Of a stretch of 64,000 nucleotides of DNA, positions 26,140 to 35,039 are shown one piece after another. Made by a program: the position numbers and the translations under genes. Source of the stretch: UBA8958 sp964571695 (lineage in GTDB: Bacteria; Desulfobacterota; Syntrophia; Syntrophales; UBA8958); NCBI GenBank assembly GCA_964571695.1, contig CAZNDG010000009.1, forward strand, positions 23,145 to 87,144, in the 5' to 3' direction. The notes beneath the pieces are model-generated. The model was not told the DNA's origin. It saw only the letters and a list, made by a program, of their open reading frames with translations, and ran no database searches. Every line of letters begins with the position of its first letter. Position 1 is the stretch's first letter.

Positions 26140-26629
26140 CATCCGCCTCCTCGTTTTTATTTACTATCAAGATTAATTATTATCGCCGGAAAGTCAAGGG
26201 CTGCTGCCACTTTGCGACATCGAAACCGATGAGGTTTTCCATCATTGACTGATTTTGATTATCATGCAAGATTATCGCATATTAGTAAGAAAATAAACTG
26301 TGCTGCCATGGTCAGAAGTTCGGTAGGGACGTTATAAACCATTTTCATCCTTCGCGGGTGCCGCCCCGGCATGAAAATTTATATGAATGCTCCGTTAATG
26401 ACCAACAAGAAAAGCCGGATCGCCCTCCCCGGCCGGCGCCACCAACCTGGATTATTTCCTGGTCAATATTTCTATCATACCGATTTCAAGACACTTTCAG
26501 GTATCAACGTCCGTAAGCGACCGGGTCCTGATCATCCTGGGCCTGATCGCCGTCGCCACCCTTATGGACAACAATACAAATCGAGATCCGCATAAGGCAT
26601 AAACTAATTTTCAGGAGGTCAAGAATATT
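26140..26629. other. Intergenic region between divergent ferritin and SYLF genes
   Basis: AT-richer than its surroundings. One open stretch on the plus strand ending at 26602 encodes a hydrophobic tail (RVLIILGLIAVATL) but has no start codon and overlaps nothing recognisable; it may be a remnant. No clear promoter or RNA gene was found. Confidence 0.5.
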
Positions 26630-27367
26630 ATGAAGAAAGACCATTTCGGTTCCACCCTGCTCAAGATGTTGATTGTTTTGACGGCGGCTTGCGGCTTCTG
26701 GAGCGCCGGCGCCTTCCTCCCGGGCAACGCGCGGGCGGACGATGCCCGGGAAGCAACCCAGTTGGTGGGAAAAGCCCGGTACACCTTCCAGAACTTCACC
26801 GCCGGCAAAGACGGCAAACCGTTCCGTAATCTCGTGAAAAAGGCCAAAGGGATCTATATCTGCCCGCAGATGATCCGCGGGGCCTTTGTGATCGGTGCTT
26901 CGGGGGGTACGGGAGTCTTCGTGGTCCGGGAGCCGCAAACGGATACCTGGCTGGGACCGGCTTTTTATACCATCGGCGAGGTCAGCTTCGGGCTCCAGGC
27001 CGGCGGCGAGGCGTCGGAGATAATCCTCCTGGCGATGACGGAAAGGGGCGCCAACGCCCTCCTCAACAGCAGCGTGAAATTGGGGGCGGATGTCACGGTG
27101 GCCGTGGGTCCAGTGGGGGCCGGGGCGGATGCCTCGACGGCCAATCTCAGTGCGGACATCCTGACCTTCGCCCGGTCCAAAGGTCTCTACGGGGGGGTGT
27201 CCTTGAAGGGGGCGGTAGTAAAAATCCGCGAAGGGCTCAACGCCGCCTATTACGGCAAGCCGGCCACGCCCACGGACATCCTGGTGAGGAAAAACGTCAC
27301 CAATCCTCAAGCGAAGGAATTGTTGAAGGCCATTGCCAAGTCTGCCGGCGGCAGCGGCGGCAAATGA
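26630..27367 (+). CDS. SYLF (Ysc84-like) lipid-binding secreted protein
   Basis: Protein of 245 residues with a signal peptide (cleavage probably after NARA, about residue 36) followed by a SYLF/DUF500 domain: AKGIYICPQMIRGAFVIG, GGTGVFVVRE, and a glycine-rich GADVTVAVGPVGAGADAS segment. In eukaryotes SYLF domains bind phosphoinositides; bacterial secreted forms are poorly understood. The AGGAGG upstream supports ATG 26630. It is followed by a strong inverted repeat and then convergent genes. Confidence 0.87.
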   Translation: MKKDHFGSTLLKMLIVLTAACGFWSAGAFLPGNARADDAREATQLVGKARYTFQNFTAGKDGKPFRNLVKKAKGIYICPQMIRGAFVIGASGGTGVFVVREPQTDTWLGPAFYTIGEVSFGLQAGGEASEIILLAMTERGANALLNSSVKLGADVTVAVGPVGAGADASTANLSADILTFARSKGLYGGVSLKGAVVKIREGLNAAYYGKPATPTDILVRKNVTNPQAKELLKAIAKSAGGSGGK

Positions 27368-27380
27368 TGTCGGTCCCCGG

Positions 27381-27421
27381 CCCGGCGGCTTACCTCCCCA
27401 GCGAGGAGGTAAGCCGCCGGG
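27381..27421. terminator. 17-bp perfect inverted repeat between convergent genes
   Basis: CCCGGCGGCTTACCTCC and GGAGGTAAGCCGCCGGG around a 7-base loop. It has no T tract, so it may be a bidirectional stop or a protective mRNA 3' hairpin rather than a classical intrinsic terminator. Confidence 0.55.
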
Positions 27422-27493
27422 AACCGAGGGGGCGCGGTGCAGCCCCGTCCTTGACATTCTAACTGATTCCGGCCCTCCGGCATGGGGATGCAA

Positions 27494-29365
27494 TCATATT
27501 TCCTGTTTCTCACCGAAGTCGCAGCGCAGGACAAAGAAGTCCTCCTCCAGGGAGGTGCGAATCGCGTAGGGCAGTTTCTTGAAGAGGCGGATCATGGAGG
27601 CGTTCCGGGGCGATGTGTAGGCCGTCATGCCGGAGAAGCCGTTGTTCATGGCCCCCTGGGCAAGTTTGCTCAGGATGACATGGGCAATACCCTTCCCCTG
27701 CCAGTCCTTGGAGACGGAAAAGGCGGCTTCCACGCGATTGTGGGCCGGTTCGAGGTTGTATTCGCCGACGCCGATCACCCTTTCGAGCCCGCCGTTCCCC
27801 GTGACGGCAACGATGGTCATGTTCTTGATGTAGTCCACCTGGTAGATCTCCTTCAACTGATCCTGGTAGAAGGTGGTCCGCAACTGAAAAAACCGGGTCG
27901 AGACATCTTTGTCGTCCATGGTGTAGAAATGCTCCTGGATGGGACGGATGTCGGTGGGCTTGACGGGACGGAAGGCCACCCGTACGCCCCCGTATTCCCT
28001 GGTTTCCTCCAGCCATTGGGGATAAACGCCGAAGAGGGATTCATCCAGGGTCCGTTCCGCGCTGATCAGCCCCCGCTCTTTGGCCCGCCGAAAGAGCTCG
28101 TCGCGAAACGAGGGATGGGCGATGCTGATCAGGGCCATGGCGCGTTCCTGGAGACTCTTGCCGAAAAGATTGACGACGCCGTATTCCGTAACGACATAAT
28201 GGACGTAACTCTTGGGGATAAACACCGCCCCGCTGCCTAACTCCGGCACGATATTGCTCTGCCGTCCGTCCGGAGTCGTGGCGGCCAGCACCAGGATCGA
28301 TTTACCGCCCATACTGGCCAGGGCCCCCACGACGAAGTCGGCCATCCCCGTGACGCCGGAGAAATAATTCTGCGGGAGGGCGTCGGCGGCGACCTGACCG
28401 GTAAGATCCATGGCGGTGGCGGCATTGACCGCGGTCATGCGCTCCTGCTGGGCGATCACGATGGGATTGTTTACATAGTCGGCGGGATGAAATTCCACCG
28501 CCGGATGATTGTGGAGAAACCGGTACAGATCCCCGCTCCCTACGGCGGTTCCCGCCACGAGCTTTCCCTCGTTGATCTTCTTAAAGCGGTTCGTGACCAC
28601 CCCCGCCTGCATGAGTTCCATAAACCCATCCGTCATGAACTGAGTGTGGACCCCCAGATCGTTCTTCTGATGCAGCGCCTTCAGAATTCCCCCGGTAAAT
28701 TCGCTCAACCCCACATGCACGGTGGCGCCGTCCTCAATGAGGTCGGCCACCGACGCGGCAATTTTCCGGATCGTCTCCGTCTCCTGCGGTCCGGACAGGA
28801 CCGGCAGGGCCTGGTCAAATTCCACCAGGACGTCGATATCCCGCAGATGGAGGAAGGTGTTGCCGTTGATCCGGGGCATCTCCCGGTTGACCTGGGCGAT
28901 GACGAGATCGGCCGCCTGGGCCGCCGCCCGGGTAATATCCACGGACACCCCCAGGCTCATCCAGCCATATTCGTCAGGGGGACTTACCTGGATCAGGGCA
29001 CAGTTAACGGGGAGTTTGCGGGAGCGGAGCAGCCGGGGAATGGTGGCAAATCCCATGGGGGTGAGAAAACGCCGAATCCCCCGCAATTGTTCCGTCTGGC
29101 CGGAACCCTGATAGATGCTCCGGAAGGAATAGATATGCTCCAGTTCCTGTTTATAGGCCGCCATATCGATGGCGGCCTCCATCGCCAGCAGGCGGAAAAT
29201 TTCCAGATCGGAGAAACGGGCGCGGTTTTTGATCAGGGCTTCCGCCAGATGAACCGGCGAACCGCAGGCGGAAGCGACAAAGACCCGCTGGCCGGACCGA
29301 ATCATGCCGATGGCTTCTTCCGCCGTCTTTAATTTCCGTTGATATTCGTTCATGATGTCAACCAT
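27494..29365 (-). CDS. Acetyl-CoA hydrolase/CoA-transferase fused to GNAT acetyltransferase
   Basis: Protein of 623 residues. Residues 1-430 are an acetyl-CoA hydrolase/4-hydroxybutyrate CoA-transferase-type enzyme. Residues 455-615 are a GNAT domain (acetyl-CoA-binding loop DWQGKGIAHVILSKL). This two-domain layout is known in anaerobes. At the position where this family normally has the catalytic Glu (HTEMxxDG) the sequence is HTQFMTDG, with Gln242. The first domain might therefore be inactive as a transferase or act as an acyl-CoA sensor (inference). The start at 29365 follows the nitroreductase stop by 13 bases; ATG 29353 is an alternative. Both genes are probably cotranscribed. Confidence 0.88.
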   Translation of the reverse strand: MVDIMNEYQRKLKTAEEAIGMIRSGQRVFVASACGSPVHLAEALIKNRARFSDLEIFRLLAMEAAIDMAAYKQELEHIYSFRSIYQGSGQTEQLRGIRRFLTPMGFATIPRLLRSRKLPVNCALIQVSPPDEYGWMSLGVSVDITRAAAQAADLVIAQVNREMPRINGNTFLHLRDIDVLVEFDQALPVLSGPQETETIRKIAASVADLIEDGATVHVGLSEFTGGILKALHQKNDLGVHTQFMTDGFMELMQAGVVTNRFKKINEGKLVAGTAVGSGDLYRFLHNHPAVEFHPADYVNNPIVIAQQERMTAVNAATAMDLTGQVAADALPQNYFSGVTGMADFVVGALASMGGKSILVLAATTPDGRQSNIVPELGSGAVFIPKSYVHYVVTEYGVVNLFGKSLQERAMALISIAHPSFRDELFRRAKERGLISAERTLDESLFGVYPQWLEETREYGGVRVAFRPVKPTDIRPIQEHFYTMDDKDVSTRFFQLRTTFYQDQLKEIYQVDYIKNMTIVAVTGNGGLERVIGVGEYNLEPAHNRVEAAFSVSKDWQGKGIAHVILSKLAQGAMNNGFSGMTAYTSPRNASMIRLFKKLPYAIRTSLEEDFFVLRCDFGEKQEI

Positions 29366-29378
29366 TTCTGCCTATAAG

Positions 29379-30044
29379 CTATTCCACCCAGCGGGTGAAT
29401 TCTTCCCATGACGCCCGGGGCCGCGTAAAATGATTGAGGGGATAGGTCTCGTCCGGATAGCCCAGGGCCATCCCTACGACCACCCGCCGGTCATCGGGAA
29501 TACCGGCGATGTCCCGGAGGAGGTCCGCATAGACCACCGCCGCCGCCATGATGCAGGTCCCCAGCCCCCGGTCGTAGGCCAAAAGACAAATTGTCTGGGT
29601 AATGAGACCGATATCGAGCATGCCATACTCCACCCGCAGTTCCCGGGGCAGGCACGCCACCAGGAGGCAGGGGGCATCGAAAAGTCCCGTCATCCCCAGA
29701 TAGTAGCGGTTGCGGGCCTCCTTGTCCTCCCGGGGGATCCCCAGGGTTTCAAGGACGATCCGGCCCAGGGCGCCGTAGCGATCCTTCATCGCCGGCGGCC
29801 ATTTTTCCGGCATGGGGACATCGGGGGACGGCAGGGCACCGCTCAGAGATTTTTCATAATTCTGACGTTTGAATTCCGCGAGGGGCCGGCCGGTAAGGAC
29901 GTAGAATTCCCAGGGTTGGGTGTTCCCCCATGACGGCGACCAGCGGGCATCCGCCAGAATTTCTTCGAGTACCGCTCGGGGCACCGCGTCGGATTTGAAT
30001 TTCCTGATGCTGCGCCTCCCCTTGACCGCCTCTTTCAGTTCCAT
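29379..30044 (-). CDS. Nitroreductase-family flavoprotein
   Basis: Protein of 221 residues with the FMN-binding nitroreductase signature at the N-terminus (KGRRSIRKF), SPSWGNTQPWEFYV, and a C-terminal LGYPDE. It should reduce quinones, nitro compounds or similar with NAD(P)H and FMN. A GGGAGG precedes the ATG, and a 15-base palindrome lies about 55 bases upstream of the start. It forms an operon with the CoA-transferase/GNAT gene downstream. Confidence 0.9.
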   Translation of the reverse strand: MELKEAVKGRRSIRKFKSDAVPRAVLEEILADARWSPSWGNTQPWEFYVLTGRPLAEFKRQNYEKSLSGALPSPDVPMPEKWPPAMKDRYGALGRIVLETLGIPREDKEARNRYYLGMTGLFDAPCLLVACLPRELRVEYGMLDIGLITQTICLLAYDRGLGTCIMAAAVVYADLLRDIAGIPDDRRVVVGMALGYPDETYPLNHFTRPRASWEEFTRWVE

Positions 30045-30096
30045 AACATGCCTCCCAAATCGATATTTTCTGGTGATAATAAGCCTCTTAAAGCTG

Positions 30097-30111
30097 TTGC
30101 ATAAAATGCAA
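30097..30111. promoter_or_regulatory. Palindrome upstream of the nitroreductase gene, possible operator
   Basis: TTGCAT AAA ATGCAA, a perfect 6-base inverted repeat in an AT-rich spacer upstream of the nitroreductase operon. A repressor site is possible; no matching regulator gene lies nearby. Confidence 0.35.
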
Positions 30112-30192
30112 TTATTTTAAAATTTTGTTTTATTTAATAATTTCATTTGTTTGCTTGCGAAGGGCATCGGCATGCCGCCATTGGGCAGACCG

Positions 30193-31179
30193 TTAACCTC
30201 CTTTCGTCTTTACGGGCGCCTTGGCCCGTGCCGCCCGGATATTTCGGCGCCTATCTTCGGAGAGCAAACACCCGGCGACGCACTTTTCCCGGCACTCGCC
30301 GTCACAGGGTTCGACGTGAATCGTCACCGTCGTGTGAGGAAATTGCGCCTTGATCCGTTCCGAGAGCTCCATGGCAACGGCGTGGGAATCCTGGACCGTC
30401 ATCAGGGGCTCCACCTTCAGATGAAACTCAACGAAGCGGAAATGTCCCGCCTTCCGGGTCCGCAGGTCGTGATAACCGTGAACGACCGCCCCCTGAGCAC
30501 GGATCGCCTGACGTATCCACTCCACCTCCACCCGGGGCAGATGGACGTCCAGGAGGTCCTTGGCCGCCTGGGCGGTAAGGTCATAGGCCGCCTTCATGAT
30601 CAGCAGGGCCACTCCCAATGCCACGGCGGAATCCAGCCAGTAAAATCCCCTTTCGGGGAGCAGCCATTCCGTGACCCAGATCAGGGTCAGACCCCCCATG
30701 ACGCCGGCGGAGGTATAGACATCGGTGCGGAGGTGCCAGGCGTCGGCCTGGAGGGCAATGGAATCCGTCTCCCGTCCGACCTTGAAGAGCATTTGCGAGA
30801 CACCGAAATTGACCGCTGAGGAAACCAGCATCACCCCCACCCCCCAGCCGATGTACGTTATCGGTTCGGGGTCCATGAGTTTTTTTACCGCCTCTATAAT
30901 GATCCATACGGCGGCGGCAAATATCAGGAGGGCCTCGATGGTCCCGGAGATATTCTCGATCTTGCCGTGACCGAAGGGGTGCCGGCTGTCGGCGGGGATG
31001 CCGGAGGTCTTCACGGAAAAGAGGGCAATGGCCGCCGCCAACAGGTCAACGGCCGAGTGGATCGCCTCGGAGATTACGGAGACGGAGCCGATAACAAAGC
31101 CTACGGCCAGCTTCGCCAGGACCAACGCCGCATTGGAGGCAACGGAAACCATCGCGACCCTTTCCTTGCGGATCTGCAT
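30193..31179 (-). CDS. Cation diffusion facilitator metal exporter
   Basis: Protein of 328 residues with six transmembrane helices and a cytoplasmic C-terminal domain, as in CDF proteins such as FieF. The metal-binding HxxxD pairs are present in helix 2 (AIHSAVDLL) and helix 5 (WHLRTDVYTS). The C-terminus carries four evenly spaced cysteines (CDGECREKCVAGC), an uncommon addition that could bind metal. ATG 31179 starts directly before the first helix; a longer frame to 31380 has no membrane-protein character and includes the promoter. Zn, Fe or Mn are usual substrates. Confidence 0.88.
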   Translation of the reverse strand: MQIRKERVAMVSVASNAALVLAKLAVGFVIGSVSVISEAIHSAVDLLAAAIALFSVKTSGIPADSRHPFGHGKIENISGTIEALLIFAAAVWIIIEAVKKLMDPEPITYIGWGVGVMLVSSAVNFGVSQMLFKVGRETDSIALQADAWHLRTDVYTSAGVMGGLTLIWVTEWLLPERGFYWLDSAVALGVALLIMKAAYDLTAQAAKDLLDVHLPRVEVEWIRQAIRAQGAVVHGYHDLRTRKAGHFRFVEFHLKVEPLMTVQDSHAVAMELSERIKAQFPHTTVTIHVEPCDGECREKCVAGCLLSEDRRRNIRAARAKAPVKTKGG

Positions 31180-31293
31180 GTCTTTAGATTTTCCGCCGGC
31201 CTGCTTTTCCAAAGGTCTGCCCGTCAAAAAAGAATTTCCCCGGCCGCCGTAGTCAGGCGGCGGCGATCCCAAAAAAGAAATCTTCTTCGGGCT

Positions 31294-31322
31294 ATATAAG
31301 GCCGGGATTTTCCGGATGTCAA
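31294..31322 (-). promoter_or_regulatory. Promoter upstream of the CDF transporter gene
   Basis: On the minus strand: TTGACA at 31322-31317, a 17-base spacer, TTATAT at 31299-31294. About 45 bases including the spacer resemble the promoter at 35686-35714. It leaves a 5' leader of about 110 bases before the ATG at 31179. Confidence 0.7.
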
Positions 31323-31556
31323 CCTTCTTTATCGAACCTCCCGCTTCACTGCTATCCTTACCGGCGGAAAGGCGGGGCATACTTCTTCACACCCGTTCTT
31401 GACTCGGTTTATGGATTGGTTTAGTCTCCATGACCGATCACACCGGCCGTTCCCCCGTCTTGCGGCGCGGAAACCTCCATAGGGGGGGCATGGATTCAGC
31501 GAAATCATCAAACCTTGGCAGCAAAACGCGATTATTGAAGAAGGAGGTTCGGGTAC

Positions 31557-33671
31557 ATGGGCATGCCGCCGGAAGCAACGGAAAAAACGGGGCTGAAATC
31601 GGAGTTGGGTCTTGTTTCGGCAATATCCATCGTCGTCGGCGTAGTGCTGGGCGCCGGCGCCTTCATGAAGCCGCCGGCGGTTCTGGGCGCCGCCGGCGAT
31701 TCCAGCACCGCCCTGATGGCCTGGATTCTGGGCGGGCTGTTTTCGGCGGCTGGGGGGCTCACGTTATGTGAATTAGGCGCCATGTTCCCGAGGACCGGCG
31801 GCGTTTACGTCTATCTGGAAGAGGTGTTCGGGGAACGAACATCCTTCCTGTACGGATGGATGATCGTCTTCCTGTTCGGCCCGGCGACGGTCGGGGCGCT
31901 TACCGGCTACTTCAGTTCGGTCTTTTGCCTCATTTTTGAAATCCCCAGCCCTTACACCCCCGTCGTGGGGGCCGGCGTCCTGGCCTTTGTCGCCGTCGTC
32001 AACAGCATCAGCGTCAAGGCCGCGGGAAAGGTCCAAATGGTGGCCACGGCCTGCAAACTGGTGCCCATCGCCCTGCTGACTATTTTCGGTCTGTGGATGG
32101 GCAACGGCAAGGTGCTGTCGGCCTCCAGCGGCGTAAGCGCGGTGACGACGTCGTTTTCGGTGGCCGTCCTGGCGACGCTCTTCGCCTATGACGGCTGGGC
32201 GCAGGTGGCCTCCCTGGGTGGCGAGATCAAGAATCCCGCGAAAATCCTGCCCCGGGCCATCATCGGGGGCATCAGTTTTCTGGTGATCGTCTATGTAAGC
32301 ATCAACATCGCCCTGCTGAAAGTCATTCCGGCCGATCAGATGGTCGCGCTGGGCCATGACGCCTCGGCGATCGCGGCGCAGAAGCTCTTCGGGCTGATGG
32401 GCGGCAATCTGATCTCCGTCGGGATCATGGTAGCCATGATCGGCGGATTGAACGGCTATACGATGACCCTTTCGCGAATCCTCTACAGCATGGGCGTCCG
32501 CGGGCAGATGCCGGGTTCCAACATCTGGAGCCGAATCGATAAAGACAGCAATACGCCGGTCGGATCGATCGTCTTCCTGCTGGTGGTCTCGTTTATCTAC
32601 AGCCGGGCGTTCGACGCCGATAAGCTTTCCAATATCGCCTCGTTTTCGAACTGGATTTTCTACATGCTCACCTTCGTGGCGGTGATCGTGGCCCGGCGGA
32701 CCTTCGCCGATGTGCCCAGGCCGTATCGGGTGCCGTTGTATCCCTTCGTGCCGCTCTTCGCCATTGGCGGCGCCTTCTATGTGTTCTACGGCATGCTCAC
32801 CACCGAGCCGATGAACGGGCTCCTGTCCATAGCGCTGACGTTGGCCGGACTGCCTGTATTCTGGTACATGAAGACCGGCCGGAAAGCGGAGCCGAAATAT
32901 CCGCGCCTCAAGGCCAAGTACGCGGTGACCGCCGTCTCCCTGCTGATTATGGCCATGCTCTTCATTTCCATTCGCGTGTTCGATTTCCGCCCGGAGGTCC
33001 GGGTGGCCACCGAACCGTCCCTGGCGCCTTTTTCTTATCAGGAAAAAGGGCGGTTGAACGGCTTCGACATCGAGCTGATGGATGCACTGGGAAGCCGGGC
33101 GGGCTTCAAAGTGGTCTATGTTCCCGTCACTTTTGACAATATTCTGGATGCGGTACAAAACAGGCATGTCGATGCGGCGATCGCCTCCATCTCCGTTACC
33201 GACGAGCGCCGGAATATGGTTTCCTTCACCCATCCCTATCTGAGTACGGGTGGATTGGCCCTGCTCGTCGGGGAGCGCTCCCCCATCAGGAGCGTCCGGG
33301 ATTTGACGGGGAAAACGGTCGGCGTCTTCAAGGGATCTACGGCGGAGACGTATGCCTCCGCGCTCGCCGGCATCAGGATACAGTCAATCCATTCTAAGTA
33401 TGACATGGTGGCGGCCTTCAATCAGGGTATGGTGGCGGCGCTGATCGATGATCGTCCGATCCTGGAGAGTCAGATCGCGACCGGCAAGATTCCGGGAGGG
33501 CGGATTGCCGAAGTGTTGAACCGGGAAGAATATGCCATCGCCTTCAGTGGCGAGAACCGGGAACTCGAAGAGAAGCTCAACAAGGCCCTGGAGGGCATGA
33601 AGAAAAGTGGCGAGATAGACGCGCTGTACCGCAAATGGTTTTCAGGCCGAAGCAGCCGGGAGCGGGGTTGA
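31557..33671 (+). CDS. APC amino-acid permease fused to a solute-binding (PBPb) domain
   Basis: Protein of 704 residues. Residues 10-450 are an APC-superfamily amino-acid permease with about twelve helices (first-helix motif GVVLGAGAF, later LFAYDGWAQVASLGGEIKNP). A further helix at about 461-478 leads into residues 481-700, a complete family-3 periplasmic binding domain (RVATEPSLAPFSY, GFDIELMDALG, TDERRNMVSFTHPYL). APC carriers normally work without a binding protein, so the fusion is unusual; the domain would face the periplasm. An AAGGAGG supports ATG 31557. The next gene, threonine ammonia-lyase, starts 44 bases downstream, so threonine or serine is a plausible substrate (inference). Confidence 0.9.
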   Translation: MGMPPEATEKTGLKSELGLVSAISIVVGVVLGAGAFMKPPAVLGAAGDSSTALMAWILGGLFSAAGGLTLCELGAMFPRTGGVYVYLEEVFGERTSFLYGWMIVFLFGPATVGALTGYFSSVFCLIFEIPSPYTPVVGAGVLAFVAVVNSISVKAAGKVQMVATACKLVPIALLTIFGLWMGNGKVLSASSGVSAVTTSFSVAVLATLFAYDGWAQVASLGGEIKNPAKILPRAIIGGISFLVIVYVSINIALLKVIPADQMVALGHDASAIAAQKLFGLMGGNLISVGIMVAMIGGLNGYTMTLSRILYSMGVRGQMPGSNIWSRIDKDSNTPVGSIVFLLVVSFIYSRAFDADKLSNIASFSNWIFYMLTFVAVIVARRTFADVPRPYRVPLYPFVPLFAIGGAFYVFYGMLTTEPMNGLLSIALTLAGLPVFWYMKTGRKAEPKYPRLKAKYAVTAVSLLIMAMLFISIRVFDFRPEVRVATEPSLAPFSYQEKGRLNGFDIELMDALGSRAGFKVVYVPVTFDNILDAVQNRHVDAAIASISVTDERRNMVSFTHPYLSTGGLALLVGERSPIRSVRDLTGKTVGVFKGSTAETYASALAGIRIQSIHSKYDMVAAFNQGMVAALIDDRPILESQIATGKIPGGRIAEVLNREEYAIAFSGENRELEEKLNKALEGMKKSGEIDALYRKWFSGRSSRERG

Positions 33672-33715
33672 AAGTTTGAGCGAAGAATTCTACATGCAAA
33701 CGAAAGGAGCAGCCT

Positions 33716-34945
33716 ATGCTTGAGCTTGCAGAAATCGAAGCGGCCGCCCGGACGATCAAGGATCACATCGTGGCGACGCCTATGGTTCATTCTCCGGCCC
33801 TGAGCGCGAAATGGGACGCCCATATCGATCTCAAACTCGAAAATTTACAGAGAACGGGCTCTTTTAAGGTTCGAGGGGCCACCTACAAGATCATCAGCGC
33901 CCTTAGGCAAGGCCGGATCAACCCGGCGGCGGGGGTCGTCGCCGCTTCCGCCGGCAATCACGCCCAAGGCGTTGCCCTGGCCGCACGGCAGGCCGGTCTG
34001 CCCGCCACCATCGTGATGCCGGTGTGGGCCTCGATCGGCAAACAGGAAGCAACCCGATCCTACGGCGGCAAAGTGATCATCAGCGGCGCCAATATAGAGG
34101 ATTGCCTATCCGAAGCAAAAAGCATCGCCGCTCGGGGCGCCGCGTTCATCCACCCTTATGACGACCGGGAGATCATCGCCGGCCAGGCCACCATCGGTCT
34201 GGAAATAATCAAGACCCGGCCGGATGTGGACACCATCCTTGTGCCCGTCGGCGGCGGCGGACTTATATCCGGTGTGGCAAGCGCCGTCAAGGCCCTATCC
34301 CCGCGCGTAAAAGTCATCGGCGTCGAGGCCGCCGCCTGTCCCTCGGCACAGGCGGCGCTCCGCGCCGGAAAGTGCGTGCCCGTGGAGGGGGGAACCTCAC
34401 TTGCCGACGGCATCAATGTCAAAAAGATCGGGCAGCTTCCCCTGGAGATCATGGGTAAACGGGTGGATGAGGTGGTTTCCGTACCGGAGGAACATATTGC
34501 CGCTTCGATCCAGATCCTGTTGGAGCGCAAACGGGTTCTGGCGGAAGGCGCGGGGGCCGTTCCGCTTGCGGCTCTGATCAGCGGCGCCTTCCGGCCGGAA
34601 AAAGGCGCCAGAATCGTCCTGCTGATTTCCGGCGGCAATGTGGACAGCCCCCTCCTCGGCCGCATCATTCAGCGGGGTCTAATCGAAAACGGACGGATCA
34701 TGCGCCTGCGTTTGATCTTGAGCGACAAACCCGGGTCCCTGGCCCGGATCTTGAACGAAATCGCCGCCCTGGGGGCCAACATCCTGCACATTCATCATGA
34801 ACGCAACGCCGGCGCCGCCGCCATCGATGAAACGATTGTGGGACTGGAGCTGGAAACAAGGAATCACGCGCACATCCAAGAAATCACTGCTGTTTTGCGC
34901 CGGGTGGGATATGTGCTGGAAACGTCCGAACGTCCGGATGAATAG
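33716..34945 (+). CDS. ilvA: Threonine ammonia-lyase (catabolic type, with ACT domain)
   Basis: PLP enzyme of 409 residues converting threonine to 2-oxobutyrate and ammonia. The PLP lysine lies in RTGSFKVRGA, the phosphate-binding loop is VGGGGLISG, and the C-terminal 80 residues form one ACT domain (RLRLILSDKPGSLARILNEI). A single C-terminal ACT fits the shorter TdcB/TDH2-like form rather than E. coli IlvA. The product feeds isoleucine synthesis through the ilvBNCD genes in this window, or fermentation. It is operonic with the permease-binding-protein fusion. Confidence 0.93.
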   Translation: MLELAEIEAAARTIKDHIVATPMVHSPALSAKWDAHIDLKLENLQRTGSFKVRGATYKIISALRQGRINPAAGVVAASAGNHAQGVALAARQAGLPATIVMPVWASIGKQEATRSYGGKVIISGANIEDCLSEAKSIAARGAAFIHPYDDREIIAGQATIGLEIIKTRPDVDTILVPVGGGGLISGVASAVKALSPRVKVIGVEAAACPSAQAALRAGKCVPVEGGTSLADGINVKKIGQLPLEIMGKRVDEVVSVPEEHIAASIQILLERKRVLAEGAGAVPLAALISGAFRPEKGARIVLLISGGNVDSPLLGRIIQRGLIENGRIMRLRLILSDKPGSLARILNEIAALGANILHIHHERNAGAAAIDETIVGLELETRNHAHIQEITAVLRRVGYVLETSERPDE

Positions 34946-34957
34946 TGTTGGCCGCCG

Positions 34958-34995
34958 CGGCCGTCCCGCCACACTCCAGGCCGGCGGGGCGGCCG
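34958..34995. terminator. GC-rich hairpin between convergent genes
   Basis: CGGCCGTCCCGCC and GGCGGGGCGGCCG, 13-base arms with one mismatch and a 12-base loop, between the threonine ammonia-lyase and the secreted repeat protein. No T tract. Confidence 0.4.
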
Positions 34996-35039
34996 CAAGC
35001 AATAGGAAATCATCGTTTTTCTCTTGTCCCCACCCGGGA

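Noticed and set aside
26371..26602. Small membrane-protein gene before the SYLF gene
   Set aside because: The hydrophobic tail lies in a frame with no start codon, and the frame that has a start gives an unremarkable peptide.
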